Shown here in pieces: positions 44,081 through 56,635 of a stretch of 64,000 nucleotides of DNA. Origin of the DNA: Cymodocea nodosa (lineage: Eukaryota > Streptophyta > Magnoliopsida > Alismatales > Cymodoceaceae); assembly GCA_036874045.1 (NCBI GenBank), contig CM072335.1, positions 17,925,501 through 17,989,500 on the forward strand, in the 5' to 3' direction. The notes below the pieces were generated by a model. That model searched no databases. It saw only the letters and a list, made by a program, of their open reading frames with translations, and was not told the origin of the DNA. The position numbers and the translations under genes were made by a program. The stretch's first letter is position 1; each line of letters begins with the position of its first letter.

Positions 44081-47000
44081 TTCCTTATTTTTGCCACAAA
44101 TTCCTAAAAAGTTATCTGATCCTAGAATTCCTATTATATCATGCACTATAGGAAATACCATTCTAGAAAGATCCTTAATAGACCTAGGTGCAGATATAAA
44201 TGTTATGCCAAGTGATATATTTGCATCCTTAGGATTAGAAGGCTTAATTCCTACTAGAAATGTTATTCAATTAGCTGATAGAAGTATAAGATACCCTAAA
44301 GGAAAAATAGAGGATGTCTTAATTAAAATCAAAAACTTCATATATCCTATTGATATTGTAATTTTGGATTCCCAACAAATTAATCATAAAAATCGTGATA
44401 CATCTTTAATCTTGGGAAGGCCATTCTTAGCAACATCAGAGGTTGTTATAAATTATAAAACTGGAGTAATGAAGTTAGCATATGGTAATGAAGATACTCA
44501 ATTAAACATTTTCAAGTTAGAAAAGTTTGAGGAGTTAGAAATGTCCTTACATTCTATAGACTTTTTAGAGGATGAAGGAGATATACTAGATGATGTGATT
44601 CAAGAAGAATTAAATAGGCAACTAAATTCTGAAACTTTAGAAGAAAGTGAAAGCATAAATATAGGAGATCAGGAAGAAATTAATTTAGAAAATGATGATG
44701 TTCAATTAGGAGCTCTAGCTTCTAATGGGCAACATTTAGAATTAAAACATTTACCTCCTGAATTAATCTATATATTTCTGGAAGAAAAAGGAACATGCCC
44801 AATCACTATTGCTTTAGATTTAAAAGAGGATCAAATTGCTAAATTAAAAGATGTAGTAAAAACTTATAAAGAGGCAATAGGATGGACTTTGACTGATATA
44901 AAAGGGTTAAGTGCAACTTTATGTTGTCACCACATATACTTAGAAGAGAATGCTAAACCTGTTAGAATTCCTAAGAGGAGATTAAATCCAAAACTTAAAG
45001 AAGTAGTCAAGAAGGAAATAGTGAAATGGTTAGATAATGACATAATTTATCCGATTTCTAATAGTCTATGGGTTAGTCCAATCCATGTAGTTCCCAAGAA
45101 ATCAAGATTAACAGTTATTAGGAATGAAAGTCAAGACTTGATACCTACTAGAATTCAATCAGGTAGGAGAGTGTGTATAGACTATAGAAAGTTGAATGTT
45201 GTGACTAGGAAAAATCATTTTCCCTTACCTTTTATAGATCAAATGTTAGAGAAATTAGCAAGGCAAGAATATTTTTGTTTCCTAGATGGGTATTCAGGAT
45301 ATAACCAAGTCCCAGTAGCATTAGATGATCAAGAGAAAACAACTTTCACATGTCCTAATGGAACTTATGCCTTTAGACAATACCATTCGGATTATGCAAT
45401 GCACCAGCCACCTCTCAAAGGTGTATGTAGGGCATATTCACTAGAATGACTGAAGATTTTTTAGAAATATTTATGGATGATTTTACTATTTATGGAACTT
45501 CATATGAAGTGTGTTTAAACAATTTAGACCAAGTATTAAAACGCTGTGTGGAAAAAAGTCTGGTTCTAAATTGGGAAAAATGTTACTTCATGGTTAAATA
45601 AGGAATAGTCTTGGGACATGTTGTTTCAAAGAAAGGGGTGAAAGTAGATAAAGCTAAAATAGAAGTAATTTCTAATCTACTAGAACCTAAATTAGTAAAA
45701 GATATTAGATCATTTCTAGGACATGCTGGATTTTATAGAAGATTTATTAAAGACTTTAGCAAAATAGCTAGACCTTTAACTAATCTATTAAAAGATGTCC
45801 CATTCAACTTTGATAAAAATTGCAAAGAAGCATTTTTCAAGATTAAAACGAGCTTAATTTCAACTCCTATAATTCAAGCACCTGATTGGAGCCATCTATT
45901 TGAATTAATGTGTGATGCATCTCATTTTGTTATAGGAGCAATGTTGGGACAGAAGATAGAAAAATCTCCTAGAGTGATTCATTATGCAAGCAAAACCTAA
46001 ATGATGCTCAAGTTAATTATACAACTATTGAAAAAGAGCTGTTAGCTGTTGTGTTTGCCTTAGAAAAGTTTAGATCATATCTGATTGGAGCTAAAGCGAT
46101 AGTATACACAGATCATTCAGCTTTAAAACACCTAATAGCAAAGAAAGAGACTAAACCTAGATTGATTTGGTTGATATTATTATTACAAGAATTTGATCTA
46201 GAAATTAAAGATAAAAAAGGTTGTGAGAATGTAGTAGCAGATCATTTATCAAGATTACAAATAAAAAAGTCAAATATTGAAATTAAGGATAATTTTCCTG
46301 ATGAACAATTAATGACCATCAAAACAATGCCTTGGTATGCAGACATAGTTAATTACTTAGTTACTAGTTTAACACCTAAGGATTGGAATAGACAGGATAA
46401 GAAATTGTTCTTTTCAAGAGTAAAATATTACTATTGAGAAGACCCATACTTATTTAAGAAATGTCTTAATCTGGTTTTAAGGATGTGTGTTCCAGAAACT
46501 GAATATCAGAGCATATTGTCTTTCTACCATGACCAAGCATGTGGAGGGTATTTTGGTTCAGGGAAAACTGCTGCTAAAATTTTGCAATGTGGTTTTTATT
46601 AGCCAACACTATTCAAAGATGCTCATAAATATTGCTTAAGTTGTTTAAAATGTCAACAAATAGGAAGAATATCAAAGAGGAATATGATGCCTCTTAATCC
46701 TATTGTTGAGGTTGAAATCTTTGATGTGTGGGGAATAGATTTTATTGGTCTATTTCCTATGTCTAATCAATTTAATTATATATTGTTAGGGGTGGATTAT
46801 GTGTCTAAATGGATAGAAGCTATTCCTACAAAAACTAATGACAACAAAGTGGTAATACATTTTATAAAAACTAATATAATTGCCAGATTTGGAATACATA
46901 AAGCTATTATTAGTGATAGAGGAACTCATTTCTGTAATAAAAGTTTTGAAGCCTTAACGAAGAAATATGGAGTAAATCACAAAATTGCAACATCATATCA

Positions 47001-47634
47001 TCCGCAAACAAGTGGATAAGTAGAAAGTGCAAACAAACAAATTAAGTTAATCTTAGAAAAAGTAGTAAATCCTACTAGAACAGATTGGGCTAATAGAGTA
47101 ATAGATGTACTTTGGGCTTATAGAACTGCTTATAAGACAAACTTAGGTATGTCACCTTTTAGGCTAGTATATGGAAAAAGTTGTCATTTACCAACTGAAA
47201 TTGAACATAAAGCTTATTGGGCATTAAAAACTCCGAACACTAATTTAAACCAAGCTACTGAGAATAAAAAAATACAATTGATTGAATTAGAAGAATTTAG
47301 GAATGAAGCTTATTCGAAAACTGTAAGAGAAAAAGAGAAAATGAAATTTTGGCATGACAAGAAAATTATTCCAAAAACCTTTGAAGTAGGACAAGAAGTA
47401 TATCTTTACATGACTAGACTCCATAACCATCTAGGAAAATTAAGATCTAGATGGGCAGGACCTTATATAATTCAAAATATTTATTCCTATAGAGTTATTG
47501 AAATTGAAAATCATAAAAATTAGAATATATTTAAAGTAAATGGACAAAGACTTAGACTTATTTTGAAGATACCAAAAAGTTTTTTTGGAATTATAGAAGA
47601 AGTAAGAGTAGAGGACTACTCGAGCTTTCCTTAG
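44081..47634 (+). pseudogene. pol: Athila-type pol, plus-strand copy
   Basis: Protease DLGADINVMP (about 44200), reverse transcriptase [10 protein letters not shown] and FMDDFT (about 45475), RNase H LMCDASHFVIG and TDHSALKHL, integrase zinc finger with one His replaced by Tyr (GGYFG), catalytic segments [17 protein letters not shown] and VESANKQ, and the GPY-type end (RWAGPYII). Single-base losses near 45380 and 46000 shift the frame; stops at 46435 (TGA) and 46600 (TAG) replace Trp and those at 45599 and 47017 fall in conserved positions. It is more damaged than the minus-strand pol. Confidence 0.88.
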
Positions 47635-47792
47635 TAAAAAATTATCTAAGAGTTTGTTTTGTAAAAAAAAAAACCTTATTTTGAATATAGTCACGGTTCA
47701 GCCGAAAGGAATTATCGGTTTTACTGAAACATATTTTAAAAGAAAAAAATTGTTGTGGTTCAACCGATAGGATCCATCGGTCTAACCGAAAC

Positions 47793-47828
<36 letters not shown>

Positions 47829-48085
47829 TAAGTGAAAATGTTGGTTTTACCAAAGTATAATATTTGTTCAACCGACAGGAAAAAAAGAAAATATTTAATT
47901 TCGGTTCAACCGAGGAATATAACGATTTGACTGAAATTTTAAAATGTTGGAAAATTAAGAGTCGATTAGACCGGAAATTCTTTAGTCTAGACCGAAGTAA
48001 AAAATATTATTTTAAGTATTTTTATTAGATATAACTTTATAGAAAGTCCATTGAGTTACACTTAACTCAATGAACTTACTTCGTT
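47635..48085 (+). other. Spacer after pol, with CCGAT-type palindromes and an AT microsatellite
   Basis: No gene. Palindromic CCGATAGGATCCATCGG near 47765 and related phrases to 47990. An (AT)n run at 47797-47825. A GTTGAGTTA hairpin at 48045-48085 ends at the LTR junction. Confidence 0.6.
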
Positions 48086-49929
48086 GAAAAAGTGCATAAT
48101 ATTAACGGTTAAATGATGGTTAATTACATAATTTTTAGCTTATCATATGAAAATTAAGCCATTATGTTATAATTGCACTGTTATATGCTTTAATGAAAGA
48201 ATCTGCATAATTCCAGGAAATTAGCGTTAATTTAGTGCATTTCTGAACTATCGGTAAATTGTAGGCTATGAAATTCTTAAGTATCTGAATTTTCTATTAT
48301 TTCGGAGAGTTATGTTTAATGTATTGGATAGTTATGTTTTAAATGCTTAAAGAATACTTTATTATTTCCTGGATTGCACATGTTGAATTTAAATGCTTTA
48401 GTATATCACATGAGATGCACATGTTTAACTCGTTAAGTTAGCATAATTGTACGCGTTGAGTTACGTGAATACACACTAAGGTAGCGTGTTATGTTAGCGG
48501 CTTATTTCTTTATTACACGTGTTTTATAGTTAAATCAACGAAGTAAGTCCATTGAGTTATCTGTAACTCCACGGACCATTTATTTTCTAATATGCCACTA
48601 TAGCAGTTACAGAAACAGGACATTTGAAGGAAGACCACGATTGCACGTGTCATGCAAGATATCATTCATGGAAAGAAGAAGAAATCACCATCGTTGATAT
48701 GAACGAAGGAAATCCAACCGATTATCTAAGGAGAAGTAGTTACCATTAAAGAAATATAAAAGAAAAGGAGAAAGACGAAGAGGGTGTGACCAGTGTGTGT
48801 GCAGAGGAGGACAAACCGAGCTATCTGTAGGCAACATCGGAAGTTCCCTGAAGTTCCACACCAACCACCATAATCACCAACCATTGGAGGTCTGTGAGGA
48901 TACTTTCCTGATGTTGAGTTGATTTCGAGCCAAACACGGTGTCTGACAACCACTGTGAGGAGTGATCGCATCGCAGGAAGGGAAGCCATTTTCACCAAGC
49001 ACCGACCCATATCTTAGGAGATTGTAAAGCTTCTAGCCTTGGTTTCGGGTTGATGCCAGTATGCTGAAGAGGAGATTATTTTGCAATTCTAGACTCACGA
49101 TTCAATAGGGAGAGGAGGCAGAATTGTAAGTGATTAAGTTTTTAGTGGTGTAATCGCGTAGCATGTAGTGACGGAAGTATTTATTGTCAATAGAGAATTT
49201 TTACATTTCACCTTTCACCCATTTTCATGAACATCTCAAAACAAAAATACCAAAAACAACAACTTATCTGTGTTTGTATTTCGTATTTAAGTGTTGTATT
49301 GTTTGTTTTGTATTGTGATTAAAGTTATCATTGTCAGTATTGTGAATGTCCTATGTTTGTTTGATTCCGAAAATAGATAATAGTTTTACAATTTACTGAA
49401 ATTGAATTTGTTCAAAGTACTTAAAGATTTTAATGGTTACTGTTTGAAATATCTGGATGTTAATATGGCTTAATGATAAATCTAATGTTCACTAACATTA
49501 AAGAGCTTAATTGATGTTATTTACAATCTGTGGAACCGTCCAATGGTTGGTCGAATTCCTTTGTAAATAGTAGTATTAAATTGGAACGATAGGCTCATGG
49601 AGTTAACTTAAATCCACGAGATTAGTTTGTTGAGTTAGCCATAACTCCATGAACTTAGTCTGTTGTGTTAACTGTAACTCAACAGAGTGATTACTGAACA
49701 CATTAAGTATAATAAAAAATGGAACAGTACACAATTCTCAATCAATTCTCTATGGGATCGACCTATACTTGCACACAAATAGAATATACATTGTGCACTT
49801 GTAGTTAAAATACAAATTGGAATTAATATCTAATTTATGTGAAAGGTTGTTTGTTTACTTCTAAAAAGAAATTATTGATATAAGCACAAGGATAAATTAA
49901 CTAAGTAAAAACAGAAGTTAACAAATGTA
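48086..49929 (+). repeat. Athila-family LTR, 5' end clipped
   Basis: Starts in AAAAAGTGCATAATATTAAC instead of TGTTTAGAATG. Contains the CACGTG-bounded SIRE-like segment (48370-48520), TATA-like box at 48752, and hairpins at 48540-48575 and 49595-49690. Confidence 0.8.
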
Positions 49930-49936
49930 AGTTTTC

Positions 49937-50004
49937 TGGCGATGCTACTTATGAATTAAACAAGTTCTCTAGTGCTGCCTAAAGCTGAACCAAACAAGAC
50001 GTCA
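49937..50004 (+). repeat. Two degenerate primer-site-like units
   Basis: AAGTTTTCTGGCGATGCTAC and AAGTTCTCTAGTGCTGCC, about 34 bases apart, comparable to the tandem units at 8626-8719. The second runs into the ORF sequence. Confidence 0.55.
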
Positions 50005-52182
50005 AAATTTCTTAAAGATTCGAAAGAATGGCACACAAGGTAGAAGATCAGAAATACGATAGGGGAAAAAAAGCTACAAAAGGTAGAATCTGACCTTTTT
50101 TACTAGAGGAAAGTGTTAGTAGATTTATGTATACAAATACCTTAGATTATGGAAATGAGAATTAGAGTAGCTATAGAAGTTGCTGTAAATAGAGAAAGAC
50201 GAATCAAGCCAAATAACGAAGTTGCCCTAGAATTGATCCAACGTAAGTCCCGACTCTGTTTCAAAACACGCATAGGTAGACGGGCTCAGTGGACAATCTG
50301 GGAGCAACAAAAGAAAGGAAATGAAGAACAGGCAACTGAAGAACAAGAGGAACCGATTGTTGAAAGACTTGTCCCTAAGGAACAGCAGCCCAGACCTTTA
50401 GTTCCACCACCAAGGCCGTTAGAAAGAGCAGCAATTTTGGGGCCTTCTACTGAGGAAGAATTAAGAGAATTTCAAGAACTGGTTCAAATTAGAAAAGACC
50501 AAGGAGAACCATAAGAGTTGGTAATAGCTATAGCACATCTAGTGTTTGATGCACATTGCAAAAAGAGGGCTACAGAAAAGTTGAAGGCCCAATACAAAAT
50601 TAAAGTGGAACAACATCAAGAAGCCACTGCCATACCTACTGTAAGAGGAGTTGAAGCTGGTCCTTTGAGACTAGCAATTATAGAAAAAGTTAAATAGGAA
50701 GAGCCAGTACCTATGGCTCGAGGGCCTATAGAGCCTATTTTTGTAGATTTAATCTTAGAAGAAGAAGACCAAACACAATTAATTAGAAGAAGGAAAGGAA
50801 AAGAGATAGTGCTTGAACATTAAGAAGAGATTAAATATGAGATTTAAATCTTAGTAGGGCCTGTAAAGCTGATTTTTGTAAACCTATTATCTGATTCTGA
50901 GGAGGAACAGGAGCAACAACAGCAAGAGCAAAGAGAAGAAGAAAAACAGGCTGAAACTAATCTACAGCTTGTACAAATAGAAGAAATAGAAATTAGGGCA
51001 GAAGCTGACTTGCCCGTAACTCCATCCCAATCTGCCACAGAATCAGAAAGAACAGTGACAATTTAGATTGGTAGTCAAGAGGAAGAAGAAAAAGAAGAAA
51101 CTGAACAAGAAGCTGAACAAGAGCATATTGAACAAGAAAGAAATGACTCGACATATTCCACTAAAGAGCAAGAAACTCTTCAACAAATTTTGGAAAGAAT
51201 TCATGACAGAGTGGAGAGCTCTACCAGCTCACTACCACAGACAAAAGTAGAAGCAAAAATGTAGGAATCTCTAGAGCAATTTCAACCAATTCAAGTTCAG
51301 CACATGGAAGAAGTTCAAGAACAAACCCCTCTAGAGCAACAAATTCAAATTCCTAACCTGACTGAAGCAATAGTTTTGAATGAAGTACACTTTTGGAGTT
51401 AGGAAGCATATAATAAATATCAAGAGATTTAGAGTTATGATATCATATATAGTAGACTAGTAAATTGGGACGGGATGCAAGAAATTAAGGATTTATTTGA
51501 GTTCCAAGGTCTATTGTAGTTTATTTCTCAAGAGAGAGGGCATGCAGTATATGAGAATCTAGTGCCCTGCTTCTATGCAAATTTAAGAGAAAGAGAAAGT
51601 GGATTAATTTCGAACATGGAGCAAGCTGATGTACAGATAATACTAGAGCTTCTCCACAACATTTTAGGATTGAAGAATGAAGGAATAGAAATTCTAGAAA
51701 GCACAACTGCAGTCGAGTGGACAGAGCAAATAATAAAGGATTGTTTAGCTATCAATCTTGGTGTGCCATTATTAAATAGACCGAAGCACTTAAATTGTAA
51801 AGAATGATAGCTAACATTTTAATTAAGAATGTCTACCAACGACAAGGCCATGATATAGAACTGAGTCAATTTGTCAAATGGGCCACGTATTCAGATTAAT
51901 TGGTTTGCAATTTTTATCTCCAAGCTGAGAGCAATAAAGAAGAAATTATTTTATTTAGATCTGATTCCACTACTGATGGTGGACAGTATTGATTTCACGA
52001 AATGAGCATCCAAAATGATAAGATCAAGAACCATTTCAGTGAAAGAGTACAGAAATTATGCTGCTACAGAGATTGGTGAACCTTCTAGAGGAATTATAGG
52101 AGCTATAGAAAGGATAAACCAATTAGAGCAACAATTAGAAAAACTCCAGAAGGAAGTAGATGAACTTAGGAAGAAAGATTAA
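50005..52182 (+). pseudogene. Env-position ORF with PF20167-like domain, plus-strand copy
   Basis: Colinear with 3275-1104 on the other strand. The N-terminal part (to 51060) has the open piece 50149-50514 (MRIRVAIEVAVNRERRIKPN). The domain reads LFEFQGLL, CFYANLRE, LELLHNILGLKNEG (51500-51680), ILIKNVYQRQGHDIEL (51815) and INWFAIFISKL. The C-terminal coiled coil INQLEQQLEKLQKEVDELR ends in TAA at 52180. Multiple stops (for example 50515, 50695, 51264) and a small deletion around 51890 relative to the minus-strand copy. Function unknown. Confidence 0.68.
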
Positions 52183-53133
52183 ATTGTATTGTTCATCTAC
52201 TTGTACTTATATTTGTATGAAAATATCTGATTGATTGTAATGTAAAATATTCTTATAAATGAATGTATGTTTTTTAGATGTTTTTGCATTCGTGTTTGAG
52301 AATGATGTAATGGATGAACTATCTTGAATATTATATAACTGTTTGAACAAGATGCAAGATTGTTTAAAAGATTTACAAATTTTATGAATGACAAGATTAA
52401 ATGCAAGATAACTAGCTAATGCCTGAAAATATCTACATGCTGCAAAGTAAAATGTAAATTCTACATAACATGAAATGAATTGCAAGTTAAATATACATAT
52501 CATGATCAGATTCAAATGAGTTTTATTTAGAAAACTACATTAATGACATGTATTTAACTTTATTTAAATTGAAAAAATGCAGGAGAAAAAAAATATAAAA
52601 GTTAATACGAGGAGTAAGTTTTAGAAATTTGCTAAGTGTTAACTCAACGAAGTAAGTTCGTTGAGTTAACCTTAACTCCACGAGGTTAATATTATTATAT
52701 AAGGTCACTCTATTGAGTTATCTATAAACTCAACGAAGTTAGTCTGTAGAGTTAGCAACAGTAACTGAAGCTAGTCCATTGAGTTAACTATAACTCAACG
52801 AGATTAGTTCGTGGATTAAGCTAAATGGTTATTCTTTTAGCCATGAACGAAACTTCATGGGTTTAGCAGTTACTGAAATTTGAAATTAGAAGTGGAACAC
52901 GTATCTATAAAAATAGGAACCACACTACACATTAATAGACACGTTCTTGCAATGAGATTCATTTGCTTTATGAACGTGCATTATAAATATAGAACAGAAT
53001 GTTATTTACTAGTTACTAGCACTTTTGGAAGAAAAGGAAATTCGTTGGGGAACTGGAAGGAGAAGCAGCTGATTCAACTTCATCCGTTAACAACTATTTA
53101 CTGAATATAAAGTTTCAGCTTGAATCACAATAG
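52183..53133 (+). other. Leader between downstream ORF and F-box gene
   Basis: Matches 1100-190 on the minus strand. A cluster of GTTGAGTTA and GTGGAGTTA hairpins lies at 52630-52830. A 74-codon ORF at 52880-53104 (64 codons in the sister copy) is partly shared and may be a chance upstream ORF. No other gene seen. Confidence 0.55.
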
Positions 53134-54273
53134 ATGGAATCGATGAAATTACCACTAGATGCACTGAGGGAAGTACTGAGTAACCTATCAGCTAAAGATC
53201 TATGCAAATTGTGTTGTGTATCAAAGGAAATCAAAAACTGTGTAAGAGAAAAATATTTTCATGGACTACAAGCTGCAAAAATGACTAAGATTAGAGACGA
53301 ATTTTTATGGAAGTCATTTAATCGTAGTTCAATCAGCTATGAATATCTGAATATGGAAGAAACTGTTGGAATTCCACCCAATGCATTAGAAGGAATAAAT
53401 CATATTATGGGGATAGATGAAGGATTAATTATATACAGAACCAAACCAATGTATGCAATTCTATTACCCAACATTTTGATTAGAAATCCTATCACAAGAG
53501 AAGAATGGAATATAAGAAGGCCTAATAGATTGGAAGTACCAACTGAAAATTGTGGGTTAGCTTTAATATTTTCTAATAAAAATTTGACTATTCCTAAAAA
53601 ATTATATTACTAAAGACCAACTAGAAATTGGGAAGAAGATTTATGCTTAAGTGTGTATAATTTTCTAAATAGATATTGGACTGAAAATACTATGATATAT
53701 CTAGGACAGAAAGCATTAATTAATAGCATGCATGTCATACTTGATGGATATATATATGTAGTCACAGATATATCAGTTGCATTTAGGTCTGATTTATACA
53801 TAGTAAGCATAAACAATTATGATGATGATTTTATAGAAATATTACCTATACCGAGTGATATAGCTAAACCACCATCTATAGAACATGATAAAATTCAATT
53901 AGGAATGTGGTATAATGAATATGATGATCCTACTTTATGTTTGATAAGATGGTGGGATGAATTGAGGAAATTTCAAATATGGATTATAAAAGACCTAAAT
54001 GAATGGAAGTGGGAAAAGGAATATATTGAAATAGATGTAGAAATTGAAACAGCAACATTATCTTGGAATAGAAGAGGATCCCTTTCTGCATTTCATTTCA
54101 TTAATGGAAATACACTTATATTTAGTATTGATAACATACTACAAGTTTACAAGCTAAAAAGGAAAACAGATTGCATTAAAATAGAATTAATAGCAAGAAG
54201 AATTATGCCTAAAAAGTTTGCATGGACTGACACATTTATTCTATTTGTTACTATTTTTCAATCATGTTCTTAA
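53134..54273 (+). pseudogene. F-box protein gene captured by the retroelement, copy 3 (nearly intact)
   Basis: 380 codons from an ATG to TAA with a single interruption, TAA at 53611 where both other copies have Trp. The F-box MKLPLDALREVLSNLSAKDLCKLCC (residues about 4-50) is a credible SKP1-binding domain. The F-box-associated region follows: RNPITREEWNI, VYNFLNRYW, VILDGYIYVV, VAFRSDLYI, IEILPIPS, WWDELRKFQIWIIKDLNEWKW, and a C-terminal repeat FHFINGNTLIFSIDNILQVYKL. Usual F-box/FBA proteins have 350-420 residues, so this is full length. No intron. It is followed within about 100 bases by LTR sequence. It could be functional if the stop were a sequencing artefact or recently gained. Confidence 0.85.
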
Positions 54274-54374
54274 ATTATAATGCTGTGTTTTTAATGTTGT
54301 GTGTATTTTGCATTTATTTTTAGAAAAAAAATAAAAATAAAAATTTAGTTTTAGTTTTATTTTATAAGAAAAAA
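54274..54374 (+). other. Short A-rich 3' flank of the F-box gene
   Basis: Runs of A and T only. A decayed 3' untranslated end is possible. No polypurine tract visible. Confidence 0.4.
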
Positions 54375-54614
54375 GAAAAAAATAAACTCTAATATAAAAA
54401 TCAAAATTGTACATAATTCTTACTCAATCTCTATGGGATCGACCTGTACTTGCACACAAATACAATATACACTGTGCACTTGTAGTTAAAATACAAATTG
54501 GAATTAATACCTAATTTATGTGAAAGGTTGTTAGTTTATTTCTAAAAGTAATTATTGATATAAGCATAAAGATAAATTAAAGAAGTAAAAATAGAAGTTA
54601 ACAAACCCCAACCA
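54375..54614 (+). repeat. Athila-family LTR, last 240 bases only
   Basis: Matches the end of the other LTRs, to CCCCAACCA. Followed by AGTTTTCTAGTGCC, the start of a primer site split by the next LTR. Confidence 0.75.
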
Positions 54615-54628
54615 AGTTTTCTAGTGCC

Positions 54629-56630
54629 TGTTTAGAATGAAAAAGTGCATATTATTAAGGGTTAAATGATGGTTAATTGCATAATATTTAGCTTATCATA
54701 TAAAAATTAAGTCATTATGTTATAATTGCACTGTTATATGCTTTAATGAAAGAATCTGCATAATTTCAGGGAATTAAGGTTAATTTAGTACATTTCTTAA
54801 CTGTTGGTGAATTGCAGGCTGTGAAATTCTTAAGTATCCGAATTTTCTATTATTTCGGAGAGTTATATTGCATGTACCAGATAGTTATGTTTTTAACGAT
54901 AGAAGAATATTTTATTATTTCCTGGAGTACACGTTGAAACCTTAATGCATGACTTAAGTGGATTTTCGGTAAGTTATCTGTTAACTATCTGAAATGCATT
55001 TGGGCATCGGATAGTTAGGTTCATAAGTGTTTGAAATATCTAAACTCATTAAGTTAGAATTATGCATGTGTTGAATTTAAATGCTTTAGTATATCACGTG
55101 AGATGCACATGTTTAACTCGTTAAGTTAGCATAACTATACGCGTCGAGTTACATGAATACACACTAAGGTAACGCATTATATTAGTAGCTTATTTCTTTA
55201 TTACACGTGTTTTATAGTTAAATCAGCGAAGTAAGTCTATTGAGTTATCTGCAACTCTACGGACCATTTATTTTCTAATATGCCACTATAGCATTACAGA
55301 AATAAGACATTTGATGGAAAACCACGATTGCATGTATCACACAGGAATTCACTCGTAGAAGGAAGAAGAAATCACCATCGTTGATATGAATGAAGGAAAT
55401 CCAACTGATCATCTAAGTAGAAGCAGTTACTACTGAAGAAATATAAAAGAAGAGGACAAAAAATGAAGAAATGGTGGTTGACAGTGTATGCAGAGGTGGA
55501 CCATGCTAACTGCAGGCAGCATTAGAAGTTCACTGAAGCTCCACACCGTCACCAAAATCACCAACACCACCATAATCACCAACCATCAGAGGTCTATGAG
55601 GATACTTTCTTGATGTCGAGTCGATTTCGAGCCAAACACGGTGCTTGACAACCACTGTGAGGAGTGATCGTGTCGCAGGAAGGTAAGCCATTTTCACCAA
55701 GCATCGACTCATATCTTAGGAGATTGTAAAGCTTCTAGCCTTGGTTTTGGGTTGATGCCACTATGTTGAAGAGGAGATCATCTTGCAATTCTGGACTCGC
55801 GATTCTATAGGGAGAGGAGGCAGGATTGTAAGTGATTAAGTTTTCAGTGGTGTAATCGCGTCGCATGTAGTGACGGAAGTTTTTACTGTCGATAGAGATT
55901 TTTACATTTCACCTTTCATTCATCTTCATGAACATATCAAAAAAAAATACCAAAAACAACTTATCTGTGTTTATATTTAGTATTTAAGTGTTGTATTGTT
56001 TGTTTTGTATCGTGAGTAATGTTATCATTGTCAGTATTATGAATGTTTTATGTTTGTTTAATTTAGAAACTAGAAAATAGTTTTACAGTTTACTGAAATT
56101 GATTCGTTCCAGATACTTAAAGATTTTAATGGTTATTGTTTGAAATATCTAAATGTTAGTGTTGCTTAATGATAAATCTAATATTAACTAGCATTAAAGA
56201 GCTTAATTGACGTTATTTACAATCTGTGGAACCGCCCAATGGTTGGCCAAATTCCTTTGTAAATAGTAGTATTTAACTGGAAAGATAGGCTTGTGGAGTT
56301 AACTTAAGTCCACGAGGTTAGTCCATTGAGATAGCCATAACTCCACGAACTTGGTCTGTTGTGTTAACTGTAACTCAACGGAGTACTTACTGAACACATA
56401 AACTCCAATATAAAAATCAGAACAGTACACAATTCTTACTCAATCTTTGTGGGATCGACCTGTACTTGCACATAAATACAATATACACTGTGCACTTGCA
56501 GTTAAAATACAAATTGGAATTAATATCTAATTTGTGTGAAAGGTTGTTAGTTTACTTCTAAAAGTAATTATTGATATAAGCATAAAGACAAATTAAACAA
56601 GTAAAAATAGAAGTTAACAAACCTGTAACA
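54629..56630 (+). mobile_element. Solo Athila-family LTR inserted in a primer-binding site
   Basis: TGTTTAGAATG to TGTAACA. GTGCC before (54624-54628) and GCACC after (56631-56635) look like a 5-bp duplication with two transitions. Removing it restores AAGTTTTCTAGTGCC followed by GTTGCTAGAG, exactly a primer site in register. TATA-like box at 55439; SIRE-like segment at 55060-55210. Confidence 0.75.
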
Positions 56631-56635
56631 GCACC

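Larger units (their letters stand above)
40895..48085 (+). mobile_element. Athila-type element, plus strand, 5' LTR through pol
   Basis: LTR (40895-42881), primer site (42889-42906), gag remnant, pol to 47634, spacer to 48085, where another LTR begins. It lacks its own downstream ORF and 3' LTR. It could once have been continuous with 50005-54273 if the LTR at 48086 is a later arrival. Same layout as the minus-strand element at 1-10781. Confidence 0.82.
48086..54273 (+). mobile_element. Deleted Athila-family derivative: LTR, downstream ORF, F-box
   Basis: LTR (48086-49929, first dozen bases missing), primer-site-like units (49937-50000), then directly the downstream ORF lacking its first 20-odd codons, its leader, and an F-box gene. 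Gag and pol are absent. A truncated LTR follows at 54375. It may be an independent non-autonomous copy or the distal half of the 40895 element. Confidence 0.65.

Noticed and set aside
52207-52515. Minus-strand ORF of 102 codons in the F-box leader
   Set aside because: AT-rich, antisense to the leader, and not maintained in the other leader copy at 700-1100.
40895-54273. A single full-length element with LTR, pol, env-position ORF, F-box and LTR
   Set aside because: Attractive, but an LTR with primer-like units lies between pol and the env-position ORF and about 285 bases expected there are missing, so continuity cannot be claimed.
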